Shown: positions 39,697 to 47,158 of the stretch, piece after piece
Layout of the letters: every line of letters begins with the position of its first letter
Position numbering within the stretch: position 1 is the stretch's first letter
NCBI GenBank assembly: GCA_036387335.1
Contig: DASVTZ010000026.1
Location: forward strand, 1-64,000
Direction of reading: 5' to 3'
Origin: Longimicrobium sp.
Lineage (GTDB): Bacteria; Gemmatimonadota; Gemmatimonadetes; Longimicrobiales; Longimicrobiaceae
DNA: 64,000 nucleotides
Program-made: the position numbers and the translations under genes
The notes under the pieces: generated by a model
Database searches by the model: none
What the model was told of the DNA's origin: nothing
The model's input: the letters and a program-made list of their open reading frames with translations, nothing else

Positions 39697-40638
39697 ATGG
39701 CCCGATACACTGATGAAGAGCTCAAGGAAAAGGTCCACAACGGCTTCATCGTCGAGTATCCCGACGAGATGACGGAGGGGTACCGGAACGCGCTGATCGT
39801 GCAGCTGCTGGTGCAGGCGGACACGGAGCTGATCTCCGCGCCGGCGTACTTCGGGGCGGCCAAGGACGCGCCGTCCACCAACACGATGGTGAGCGCCACG
39901 GCCATCATTCAGGACGAGCTTGCGCACGCCAACATCGCGTACCGCCTCCTCGAAGACCTGGGGATGGACAAGGAACAGCTCGTGTACGGCCGCGAGGCGC
40001 ACGAGTTCAAGCACCCGTACGGCTTCGACCACCCGCTGGAGAACTGGGCGGAGCTGGTGGTGGCCAACGGCCTCTACGACCGCGCCGGGATCACGCTGCT
40101 GGGCGACGTCTTCAAGAACACCTCGTACGGCCCGCTCAAGCGCGCGCTGGTCAAGGTGGACCAGGAGGAGACCTTCCACCTGCGCCACGGCGAGATGTGG
40201 ATGAAGCGCCTCTCGGCCGCGGGCGGCGAGGCGAAGGAGTCGATCCAGCGCGCCGTGGACTGGATGTTCCCGATGGCGGTGGAGTGGTTCGGGCTTCCGG
40301 ACGACATGAAGCGCCATTCGGGCCAGCTCGACTACAAGCTCAAGGGGATGACCAACGACGAGCTGCGGCAGACGTGGATGCAGTCCACCGTGCCGCTCTG
40401 CGAGTCGATCGGCATCAAGGTGCCGGCGCACTGGGACGAGGGGCGCGAGCGCTTCGTGCTGGACTACGCCTTCCCCTGCGAGTACGACGAGGACGAGAAG
40501 CGCTGGCTCATGGACGAGGGCGAGATCTCTTGGAGCCAGGTGTTCGAGCGGTGGAAGGGGCGCGGGCCCGCGAACAAGCGCTTCGTGGAGTCGATCCAGG
40601 AAGGGCGCGCGTTCCGGGGCATGCTGGAGGCGGCGTGA
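39697..40638 (+). CDS. paaA: 1,2-phenylacetyl-CoA epoxidase, catalytic subunit A
   Basis: The 313-residue product has the PaaA ferritin-like di-iron signature: LLVQADTELISAP (first Glu), AIIQDELAHANIAYRLLEDL (E-x-x-H), and KVDQEETFHLRHGEMWMKRL (second E-x-x-H). The multicomponent oxygenase converts phenylacetyl-CoA to its 1,2-epoxide in aerobic phenylacetate breakdown. GGGAGAGG precedes the ATG. It is the first gene of an A-D-B-C-zinc-ribbon operon and its stop overlaps the ATG of paaD (TGATG). The PaaE reductase is not in the window. Confidence 0.93.
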   Translation: MARYTDEELKEKVHNGFIVEYPDEMTEGYRNALIVQLLVQADTELISAPAYFGAAKDAPSTNTMVSATAIIQDELAHANIAYRLLEDLGMDKEQLVYGREAHEFKHPYGFDHPLENWAELVVANGLYDRAGITLLGDVFKNTSYGPLKRALVKVDQEETFHLRHGEMWMKRLSAAGGEAKESIQRAVDWMFPMAVEWFGLPDDMKRHSGQLDYKLKGMTNDELRQTWMQSTVPLCESIGIKVPAHWDEGRERFVLDYAFPCEYDEDEKRWLMDEGEISWSQVFERWKGRGPANKRFVESIQEGRAFRGMLEAA

Positions 40639-41069
40639 TGGGAACTGCAGTGCGTGAGTGCGTTAGTGCGTCAGTGCGTTTGTATGGCGGGGGGGACGAG
40701 CCCAGCGCACTTACGCACTCACGCACTAACGCACTGGTTTCGTACCCGGTGCCGGCGGAGGAGCGCAACGGGCCGCTGTGGGATGCGCTACGCGAGGTGA
40801 TGGACCCGGAGATTCCCATCTCGCTCGTGGACCTGGGGCTGATCTACGACGTGCGGCGGGATGGGTCGGCGGTGGAGGTGGACCTCACCTTCACGGCGAC
40901 GGCCTGTCCGTGCATGGCCTTCATCCACTTCGACATCCAGGACCGCCTGCAGCGCGAGCCCGGCGTGGCCGAGGTCAAGGTCAACGAGGTGTGGACCCCC
41001 GCGTGGACCAAGGCCCGCATCTCGCCCGAAGGCCGGGAGATGCTGAAGACGATGGGCGTGTCGATGTAA
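40638..41069 (+). CDS. paaD: PaaD DUF59 (MIP18-like) domain, zinc ribbon missing
   Basis: The core (LWDALREVMDPEIPISLVDL, GLIYDVRRDGSAVEVDLTFT, TATACPCMAFIHFDIQ) is the DUF59 iron-sulphur-assembly domain of PaaD with its conserved Cys-Pro-Cys. PaaD is thought to help assemble the oxygenase. Normal PaaD ends with a zinc ribbon; here the frame stops and that domain is a separate gene at 42329. ATG 40638 overlaps the paaA stop, but the next 35 codons are supplied by the heptamer element (VRECVSASVRL); an internal GTG at 40749 would remove it. Confidence 0.8.
   Translation: MGTAVRECVSASVRLYGGGDEPSALTHSRTNALVSYPVPAEERNGPLWDALREVMDPEIPISLVDLGLIYDVRRDGSAVEVDLTFTATACPCMAFIHFDIQDRLQREPGVAEVKVNEVWTPAWTKARISPEGREMLKTMGVSM
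40649..40737. repeat. inverted heptamer-array element, GTGCGTK family
   Basis: Left arm agtgcgt-gagtgcgt-tagtgcgt-cagtgcg (7-base period); a spacer with a G run; right arm gcgcact-tacgcact-cacgcact-aacgcact. It shares both arms with 17469-17540. It lies 11 bases after the paaA stop and within the open frame of paaD. Confidence 0.9.
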
Positions 41070-41074
41070 AAGCG

Positions 41075-41152
41075 AGTGCCAAGTGCCAAGTGCTAAGTGC
41101 CAAGTGAACTGCGGTTCTAACCAGCACTTAGGACTTGGCACTTAGCACTTTT
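41075..41152. repeat. inverted heptamer-array element, AAGTGCY family
   Basis: Left arm aagtgcc-aagtgct-aagtgcc-aagtg; right arm agcactt-aggactt-ggcactt-agcactt; centre actgcggttctaacc. The same family lies at 48914-49013. It starts 5 bases after the paaD stop. Confidence 0.9.
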
Positions 41153-41179
41153 GCCCCAATCCTTCCTTACGGACGGCGC

Positions 41180-41476
41180 ATGAAAGAACCCGTATACGAA
41201 GTGTTCGCGCGCAAAGGCCGCGAGGAGCCGCTGCGGCACATCGGCTTCATCAACGCGACGGACGACGACCTGGCGCGCGTGTACGCCTGGAAGACGTACG
41301 ACGAGCAGAACTGGGCGGAGATGTGCGTCATCCCGCGCAACGCCATCATCCCGGTGGATCCGGGGGAGAGCCAGTTCGTGACGTCCAATGCCCCCGCCGC
41401 CGAGGACTCGATCGTCCACTCGCGCGCCACGGGGGCGTACGGCGGAAGCGACGTCGCCATCAAGGAGGACGCATGA
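41180..41476 (+). CDS. paaB: 1,2-phenylacetyl-CoA epoxidase subunit B
   Basis: The 98-residue product (YEVFARKGREEPLRHIGFIN; DDDLARVYAWKTYDEQNWAE; MCVIPRNAI) is the small PaaB subunit, which links the PaaA-PaaC heterodimers. ATG 41180 is the family start; the upstream frame includes the repeat. Its stop overlaps the paaC start (ATGA). Confidence 0.9.
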   Translation: MKEPVYEVFARKGREEPLRHIGFINATDDDLARVYAWKTYDEQNWAEMCVIPRNAIIPVDPGESQFVTSNAPAAEDSIVHSRATGAYGGSDVAIKEDA

Positions 41477-42327
41477 GCATCGCAGAGAGCGCCGCGCGGG
41501 TGGAGAAAGCCGAGGAGCTGGGCGAGGGCGTCCGCTCCGCACTCCGCGACCTGATCCTGACGCTGGCGGACTGCAAGCGCGTGCTGGGCCTCCGCTACTC
41601 GGACAAGATGCTCGGCGCGCCCACGCTGGAGGCGGGGATCGCCGCGTCGTCGATGGCGCAGGACGAGTGGGGGCACGGGCGGCTGACCTATGCCCTCCTC
41701 TCCGAGTTCGGCGACGACCCCAAGGGCGAGCTGGAGCACGGGCGCGCCGCCGCGGAGTACCGCAGCATGGGGCCGCTCGATCGCGGCTTCGGATCGTGGA
41801 GCGAGACGGTGGCCGCCGGGCTCCTGCTGGACACCGCGCTCACGGTGCAGTATGGCGCCCTGCTGGACAGCCGCTACGTCCCCGTCCACAACCGCGTGCA
41901 GAAGCTGCTGGACGAGGAGCGCTTCCACTTCCAGTACGCGGCCGGGTGGGCGCGGCGCATCGCCGGCGTGTCCGTGGTGCGCGGAGAGTTCGTGGCGGCG
42001 CTGGCCGGCTACCTTCCCGAAGCGCTTCGCTGGCTCGGGCGCGACGATGCCGAGTCCAGCCAGCTCCTCCTGTCCGAGGGAATCGTGTCGCAGGGGCCGT
42101 CCGCCCTGCGCGCGCGCTTTCTCCGCCGCGTAGGCCCGGTGCTCGCTGAGACGGGCCTGGCTGAGTCGCTGGGGATCACCCAGGCCGACGGCGGCGAATG
42201 GCGCTGCGACGCCACGCTTCACTGGGACGGCTGGAACGACGCTACCCGGCGCGCCAGCGGTGTGCTGGACGATGAGACTGCCGCCCGCGCCCGCGGCGAC
42301 AAGAACCGCGCGATGCTCCTGGACTGA
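41473..42327 (+). CDS. paaC: 1,2-phenylacetyl-CoA epoxidase subunit C
   Basis: The 284-residue PaaC is the structural, non-catalytic ferritin-like partner of PaaA. Conserved features include DKMLGAPTLEAGIAASSMAQ, DEWGHGRLTYALLSEF and DEERFHFQYAAGWARR, where the di-iron ligands are partly retained as E-R-F-H. It overlaps paaB by four bases and is followed one base later by the GTG of the zinc-ribbon gene, so all are translated from one mRNA. Confidence 0.9.
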   Translation: MSIAESAARVEKAEELGEGVRSALRDLILTLADCKRVLGLRYSDKMLGAPTLEAGIAASSMAQDEWGHGRLTYALLSEFGDDPKGELEHGRAAAEYRSMGPLDRGFGSWSETVAAGLLLDTALTVQYGALLDSRYVPVHNRVQKLLDEERFHFQYAAGWARRIAGVSVVRGEFVAALAGYLPEALRWLGRDDAESSQLLLSEGIVSQGPSALRARFLRRVGPVLAETGLAESLGITQADGGEWRCDATLHWDGWNDATRRASGVLDDETAARARGDKNRAMLLD

Positions 42328-42328
42328 C

Positions 42329-42520
42329 GTGGCCGAGCCGCACGCCAACCCCCGGGCCGACGAGACGGAGGAGAGCACCCTCCCCGATGCCGCGCCCTGC
42401 CCCTTTTGCGACGGGCGCGACACCCGGCTGATCAACCCGTTCGGCGGCCAGCTCTCCGTCGCGCAGTACTGGTGCAACCGCTGCCGCACGGGCTTCGAGT
42501 ACATTAAGTGGGACGATTGA
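42329..42520 (+). CDS. PaaD-type zinc ribbon, free-standing
   Basis: The 63-residue product begins at GTG 42329, one base after the paaC stop. It has CPFCDGRDTRLINPFGG then YWCNRCRTGFEYIKWDD: two C-x2-C knuckles and the C-terminal F-x-Y-I/F-K, exactly the C-terminal part of a standard PaaD. It therefore complements the truncated DUF59 protein at 40638. Predicted to bind Zn2+ and act in assembly of the epoxidase. Confidence 0.85.
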   Translation: MAEPHANPRADETEESTLPDAAPCPFCDGRDTRLINPFGGQLSVAQYWCNRCRTGFEYIKWDD

Positions 42521-42535
42521 TACCATAGCTTTTCT

Positions 42536-42712
42536 CACGCGGAGACGCGGCGGCGCGGAGAAAGACAACAGCAACAGCCTCACACAGAGAACACAGAGGG
42601 AACTACAAACCACAGAGGAAGCCTTGATCTGTTCTCTCTGTGTCTCTGTGTCTCTGTGTGAGCCATGCAGTTACGGCTCTCTCTGCGTCTCCGCGCCTCC
42701 GCGTGAGACTTC
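42536..42712. repeat. nested inverted repeat element, CTCTGTGT family
   Basis: An outer pair of arms (tctcacgcggagacgcgg / ctctgcgtctccgcgcctcc gcgtgaga) encloses an inner pair (cacacagagaacacagaggg / ctctctgtgtctctgtgtct). The inner part is homologous to 31015-31160. It starts 16 bases after the zinc-ribbon gene. Confidence 0.9.
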
Positions 42713-42799
42713 CGTCACGGGACTTCGCACAAACCTGGATGACGAATGAGGTCTGATCGACCAGGGGGCGCCAGCAGTTGGCGCCCCCTCGTTGCGTGC

Positions 42800-43159
42800 C
42801 TACGCAGCGCTCGAATCCGCCATCTGCCTGCGCGTTGCTCGGAGATCCGCCACGAGCCGCTCGACCCCCTCTCTGGTGAGCACGTCGGAGACGCGGAAGC
42901 TCACCGTCACCGACTTGGCGCCACGGGCAGGAGCCGGGAGCACATCGAGGCGGGCGTAGCGGCCGTGATCCCTGTCCGCATCGAAAAGGAAGAGGACCAC
43001 CGGGCTCAGATTCCTTCGAGCGCGCCGCACCTCTCCCGCAGCGATCGGCCAGCGCAGCTCAGGGATGGTATCGATCCGCTCGGCCTTGATGCGGAACGAG
43101 GAGAACCCCCTCACCCCGACCTGAAAGAAGAGGCCGTCGTCCGCCTGTGGGTTAGACAT
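42800..43159 (-). CDS. truncated tandem paralogue of the 43167 protein
   Basis: The 119-residue product shares blocks with its neighbour: IDTIPELRWPIAAGEVRRAR versus VNTIPELRWTLSADFVRQAR, and FDADRDHGRYARLDVLPAPA versus FDADTDHGRYSRLDVLPAPP. It lacks the first 50 residues of that protein. The function is unknown. It is the third gene of a minus-strand cassette, seven bases after the second. Confidence 0.65.
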   Translation of the reverse strand: MSNPQADDGLFFQVGVRGFSSFRIKAERIDTIPELRWPIAAGEVRRARRNLSPVVLFLFDADRDHGRYARLDVLPAPARGAKSVTVSFRVSDVLTREGVERLVADLRATRRQMADSSAA

Positions 43160-43166
43160 CCTGGCC

Positions 43167-43667
43167 TTACGCCGCGCTAGAGTCGGCCGGATGCCCGTGT
43201 GATCCGCGGAGCTCGGCCACGAGGCACCTCAGGCTCGCTGGATCGACCGTGTTCGACAGCGGCAGGCTGATCTCCACCCACTTCGCTCCGCGCGGGGGAG
43301 CGGGGAGCACGTCCAGCCTGGAGTAACGCCCGTGGTCGGTGTCGGCGTCGAAAAGGAGGAGGACAACGGGCGCCTTGCTCGTGCGAGCCTGCCGAACGAA
43401 GTCCGCCGAAAGGGTCCAGCGCAGCTCAGGGATCGTGTTCACGCCTTCGACTCCGGCGATCCTCGACGAGTACGCCTCGACCCTGATCCGGATGAACATG
43501 CCGTCTTTCGTGGCTACCGCGTAGTCATACGCCTTGCTATGCAAGTTCTCGAAGATCGTGAGTTCGAATGTGGTCACCAGCGCCATCTGCGCGAGGGCGG
43601 CTCCGCGCCGCGCGACCCATTCGGTCCCCGAGGACTTCAGGTGCAGAACCGCCTGTGCCTCAAACAT
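43167..43667 (-). CDS. unknown protein, paralogue of 42800
   Basis: The 166-residue protein has an N-terminal segment (SKAYDYAVATKDGMFIRIRV) in which Y-D-x-x-V and I-x-V-E resemble a degenerate PD-(D/E)XK core, then the shared NTIPELRW and LLLFDADTDHGRYSRLDVLP blocks. Its start overlaps the end of the DUF4365-like gene by eight bases, so translation is coupled. The catalytic Lys of true nucleases is not evident. The function is unknown. Confidence 0.6.
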   Translation of the reverse strand: MFEAQAVLHLKSSGTEWVARRGAALAQMALVTTFELTIFENLHSKAYDYAVATKDGMFIRIRVEAYSSRIAGVEGVNTIPELRWTLSADFVRQARTSKAPVVLLLFDADTDHGRYSRLDVLPAPPRGAKWVEISLPLSNTVDPASLRCLVAELRGSHGHPADSSAA

Positions 43668-44151
43668 CCCGGAACCTCGTGTTCCAGAGTGTGCGCCCGT
43701 TAGCCTTCCAGTATTCAGCGACCTCGTCGTGCAACGCTACCTTCACGGCATCACTGCCCAGCGGGAACGCACGCGTAATGCTCGACACCCGTGACCCTCG
43801 GCGCCGGTGCGCCGCGACGATGTACGTCGCACGCCGGTTCACGTCTACCCCGACCAGATAAGTCGGCACCGGAGCCGCCACAAGCCGGTTGAACTCGTCC
43901 GCACCAACTGCGATAGGTACCCGAACGGACGCCGCCGTGGCTCGCGTCGTTCCCTTGACCTGCACGAAGAAGATACCCTGCGGTACATGGTCGGGCCCAA
44001 GAATGCTGACGAGGAAGTCGAACGTCCGGTACTTGTCCCCGAGGTGCGTCGTCCGGAACAGCACCCGCTGCCCATCCTGAATCGGCGTCGAGAAATCCTT
44101 GTCCGTCGCGACCTCCGCGATGTGTCCAATCTCATCGGGCGTGAGCACCAC
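43660..44151 (-). CDS. DUF4365-like (PD-(D/E)XK-type) protein
   Basis: The 163-residue product has FDFLVSILGPDHVPQGIFFV followed by QVKGTTRATAASVRVPIAVG: the D...(P)...Q-x-K signature of DUF4365, a branch of the restriction-endonuclease-like fold. LVGVDVNRRATYIVAAH is the following conserved strand. First gene of a three-gene cassette on the minus strand. Such domains are frequent in defence-linked genes; the substrate is unknown. Confidence 0.65.
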   Translation of the reverse strand: MVLTPDEIGHIAEVATDKDFSTPIQDGQRVLFRTTHLGDKYRTFDFLVSILGPDHVPQGIFFVQVKGTTRATAASVRVPIAVGADEFNRLVAAPVPTYLVGVDVNRRATYIVAAHRRRGSRVSSITRAFPLGSDAVKVALHDEVAEYWKANGRTLWNTRFRDV

Positions 44152-44336
44152 GGCAGGAGCCAGGAAAACGTTTCGGCGACAATGGAGCGCAAAAGCTGCA
44201 CCGTTTTCGACGGGCTGACAAGGGTGTTAGGGGGTGTTAAACGAGATCGGTTCGGAGGGTGGCGGAGTAGGAGCCGTGGCCGTGAAGATCGAGTCTACGT
44301 CAGCGCGCCGGGCGGGGCTCGAGGCGCGGAAAGGGC

Positions 44337-44364
44337 GGGCAGACACGTGGGTCTGCCCCTACCG
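44337..44364. repeat. palindromic repeat GGGCAGACACGTGGGTCTGCCC
   Basis: GGGCAGAC and GTCTGCCC form the stem around an ACGTGG centre, followed by CCTAC. An inverted-orientation relative (GTAGGGGCAGACC...GTCTGCCC) lies at 57841-57868 and a weaker one near 57912-57938. The copies are in intergenic sites. Confidence 0.8.
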
Positions 44365-44406
44365 GATTCGGTGCGAAGGGCGGGGGGGCGAGGATGTGGC
44401 CGGGGG

Positions 44407-45417
44407 TCAGGCCATCTCCTCCAGGGCGCGGCGGACGTAGACGGGGACCATGGCGTGGCGCCAGTCGGGGTCTACGATGAGGTTTTCGAGGGGGTGGCAC
44501 TGCTTGAAGGCGAGCTGGGCGGCGGCGTCCACGACTTCGCGGAGCGGGGCGCCGGCGAGCTTGTCCAGACCCGAGACCACGCGCGGCTTCGCTCCCAGCG
44601 CGGAGACCACCAGCGACAGCGATTCGACGCGGCTGTCGGGCGACAGGCGCGCGGCGGCGGCGATGGAGAGGAGCGGGTAGTCGACCGAGTTGCGCTGCCG
44701 CACCTTGCGGTACGCGGTACGCAGGCCGGGCGCGGGCAGCGGGATGCGGATGCGGTGGATGAGCTCGTCGCGGCGGCGCAGCGTGTTCGACTTGCCGTCC
44801 GCGATGAAGAAGTCGGCGACGGAGAGCGTGCGTGCGCCGTCGGCCGAGGCGAGATCGAGGGAGGCGCCGAGCGTCATCAGCACGGGGGGCGTGTCGGCGG
44901 AATGGGCGGCGACGCACTTCTTGCCGACCTTTGTGACGTGGCAGACGTCGCCATCCTTCTTGAGGCAGAAGCCCAGCGCCTCGCGCCAGAAGTACGACTG
45001 GTTGTAGTAGGTGCAGCGCGTGTCCAGGCAGAGGTTGCCGCCCATCGTGCCGGAGTTGCGGATCTGCGGGGCGGCCACCTTGCCGGCGGCTTCGGCCAGT
45101 GACGGGAAGTGGCGGCGCACCAGCGGGTTGCGCGACACCTCGGTGAGGGTGGCCCCGGCGCCGATCACCAGCTCCCGCGTGTCGGGCGAGTCGTCGGGCA
45201 CCGCGTTTCCCGCGCCGTCCGCCAGGCCGATGCCGCGCAGCTCCGCGATCCCTTTGAGCGCGACCAGGTGGCGCGGGGTGAAGAGGCGGTGCTTCATGTT
45301 CGGCATCAGGTCCGTGCCGCCGGCGATGGCGAGTGCGTCCTCGTGCCCGCGCAGCAGCGCAAGGGCGTCGGCGAGGCGCTCGGGGCGGTGGTAGCGGTAC
45401 TCGTGGAGACGCAGCAT
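44407..45417 (-). CDS. FAD-binding subunit like 4-hydroxybenzoyl-CoA reductase beta
   Basis: The 336-residue protein has the CO-dehydrogenase/xanthine-dehydrogenase FAD domain: AIAGGTDLMPNMKHR (FAD pyrophosphate loop), IGAGATLTEV and IRNSGTMGGNLCLDTRC. It also has the extra Cys loop (NLCLDTRCTYYNQSYFWREA, then GFCLKKDGDVC, GKKCVAAHSAD) that carries a [4Fe-4S] cluster in 4-hydroxybenzoyl-CoA reductase beta (family knowledge). The molybdenum and [2Fe-2S] subunits are not adjacent in the window; downstream is a gap, upstream a histidine kinase. They may be elsewhere. Confidence 0.8.
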   Translation of the reverse strand: MLRLHEYRYHRPERLADALALLRGHEDALAIAGGTDLMPNMKHRLFTPRHLVALKGIAELRGIGLADGAGNAVPDDSPDTRELVIGAGATLTEVSRNPLVRRHFPSLAEAAGKVAAPQIRNSGTMGGNLCLDTRCTYYNQSYFWREALGFCLKKDGDVCHVTKVGKKCVAAHSADTPPVLMTLGASLDLASADGARTLSVADFFIADGKSNTLRRRDELIHRIRIPLPAPGLRTAYRKVRQRNSVDYPLLSIAAAARLSPDSRVESLSLVVSALGAKPRVVSGLDKLAGAPLREVVDAAAQLAFKQCHPLENLIVDPDWRHAMVPVYVRRALEEMA

Positions 45418-45471
45418 GGGTCGGCCGTGAGGATGCGGAAAAGCACGCAACTGCTCGCGCAACATAGCGAA

Positions 45472-45503
45472 ACGGCCCGCGACCCGGAAAGGGCGCGGGC
45501 CGT
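45472..45503 (-). terminator. terminator of the histidine kinase gene
   Basis: A 10-base perfect stem (ACGGCCCGCG with its complement) lies 15 bases past the kinase stop in the minus direction, followed on that strand by TTTCGC. Confidence 0.6.
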
Positions 45504-45517
45504 CTTGGCTTGCGGGA

Positions 45518-46957
45518 TCAGCCCTGCGCCGGGAAGTCCACCGGGACGCGAAGGCGGAAGACGGCGCCCGCGGCCGCTTCGCCGTCCTCCACGTCGAGGG
45601 TGCCGTGGAGGCGGCGGGCGAGCTGGCGTGCGACTGTGAGCCCCAAACCTGTGCCACGGGTGGCGGAATCGGTGCGGGATGGGTCGCAAAGCTGTTCGAA
45701 CGGCTGGAAGATCCGTTCGCGGTCGTCGGCCGGGATGCCGGGGCCGGTGTCGGCGACGCGGAACTCGAGGGTGCCGGGATCGGTCGCGGTGCGCGCCTCC
45801 ACGCGGACGCTGCCGCGGGGGGTGAACTTGAGGGCGTTCCCCACCACCGCCTGCAGCACCTGGCGGAGGCGCTCTGGATCGCTCTCCACCACCGGGAGCG
45901 TGTCCGGGGCGGCGACGGTGAAGGAGAGGCCTTTCGCCTCGGCCTGCACGCGGAGCGGCTCCATGGCGGCGTGCAGGAAGTCCGCCGGGGCGAGCCGCAC
46001 CGGGACGACGCGCAGGCGGTCGATCTCGGTCGTGGAGAGGAGGAGCACGTCATCGACGAGGCGCGACAGGTGCTCGGCGCACATGCTCGAGCGCTCGGCG
46101 GCGCGCTGGGCCTCGCGCGGAAGCGGCCCAAAGGTGGCGGTGGCCAGGAGGTGCGAGTAGCCGACGATGGCGTGCAGCGGCGTGCGCAGCTCGTGGCTCG
46201 CCGCGGCGAAGAAGCGGGCACGGGCGCGGCTCGTCTCCTCGGCCTCGGCGGCGTAGCGGGCCAGCTCGCGGTCGCGCTCGACGCGCGCGGTCACGTCCTC
46301 GAACAGGATCGACGCGCCGCCGTCCACCAGCGGGCGCGTCGACACGTCGAAGAAGCGGCCGCGGAACGGCTCCGCCTCCACCTCGACGGCGTGGAGCCGG
46401 TGCGGCTTCCCGCTGGCCAGCGCGGAGCGCAGCGTGGCGCGCAGGAGGGCTGGCTCGCCGGGAAGCAGCGCCCAGATCTCCGCGCCCGGGACGGCATCGC
46501 GGCGCGCGCCGAGGACGCCGCGTGCGGCGCGGTTGGCGTACGTGATCCGCCCCGCCGCATCCACCGCCACGCACCCGTGCCGGAGCGATTCCAGCAGCCC
46601 GCGCGAGCGCCCCGTATCCGGCTCCAGAGCGCGCAGCTGGAGCGCGATGCCGTCCTCGGCCTGCGTGGCGATCACGCAGAAGGGGCGCGGCGCGCCGGGA
46701 AAGATCTCCTCGCCGGGCACGCGTACCGGCCCGGCCGCGTCGCGAGCCCGCGACAGGCGCTCGCGCACGGAAGCCTCTTCCGCGCCTGGAAAGGCTTCGG
46801 AGGCGGTGAGGCCGAGCAACTCCTCGCGGGGCATGCCCAGCATCCGCTCCGCAGCGGCGTTGCAGTAGGTGAGGCGCCACTCCGGATCCATCATGCAGAA
46901 GCCGTCCGAAAGGGCTTCGAGGGCCGGGATGCGCTCGGGTACGACTGACACGGTCAC
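45518..46957 (-). CDS. PAS-domain sensor histidine kinase
   Basis: The 479-residue soluble kinase has two PAS-like domains (about 5-110 and 118-225; YANRAARGVLGARRDAVPGA is a typical PAS core), then HisKA with the phospho-acceptor His255 in [20 protein letters not shown], and a HATPase_c domain with N box (VGNALKFTPRGSV), G1 (DTGPGIPADD) and G2 (GTGLGLTVARQL) motifs. No transmembrane helix and no response-regulator gene nearby, so it is an orphan cytosolic sensor. Single gene with a terminator after it. Confidence 0.9.
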   Translation of the reverse strand: MTVSVVPERIPALEALSDGFCMMDPEWRLTYCNAAAERMLGMPREELLGLTASEAFPGAEEASVRERLSRARDAAGPVRVPGEEIFPGAPRPFCVIATQAEDGIALQLRALEPDTGRSRGLLESLRHGCVAVDAAGRITYANRAARGVLGARRDAVPGAEIWALLPGEPALLRATLRSALASGKPHRLHAVEVEAEPFRGRFFDVSTRPLVDGGASILFEDVTARVERDRELARYAAEAEETSRARARFFAAASHELRTPLHAIVGYSHLLATATFGPLPREAQRAAERSSMCAEHLSRLVDDVLLLSTTEIDRLRVVPVRLAPADFLHAAMEPLRVQAEAKGLSFTVAAPDTLPVVESDPERLRQVLQAVVGNALKFTPRGSVRVEARTATDPGTLEFRVADTGPGIPADDRERIFQPFEQLCDPSRTDSATRGTGLGLTVARQLARRLHGTLDVEDGEAAAGAVFRLRVPVDFPAQG

Positions 46958-47065
46958 ACGATACTCCAGATGCTGCTCCTGCGCGGGCCGAAACGCCCGC
47001 CGCGCTCTACTGTATGGTTGGACCCCCGGGGGGAGGCATCTGTTCCAGCGCGGTCTGGGACAATT

Positions 47066-47158
47066 GTGGGGAATGGGGAAGTGGGGAATGGGGAATGGGG
47101 GGAACGGCAGACGAGCGCGCTGCCGTTCCCCTCATCCCTGGTTCCCTAGTCCCTCACT
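47066..47158. repeat. inverted heptamer-array element, GGGGAAT family
   Basis: Left arm ggggaat-ggggaag-tggggaat-ggggaatg; a central perfect 12-base hairpin (ggggaacggcag / ctgccgttcccc); right arm catccct-ggttccct-agtccct-cact. The right arm contains the TGA stop of the ABC binding-protein gene. This sequence family occurs once in the window. Confidence 0.85.
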
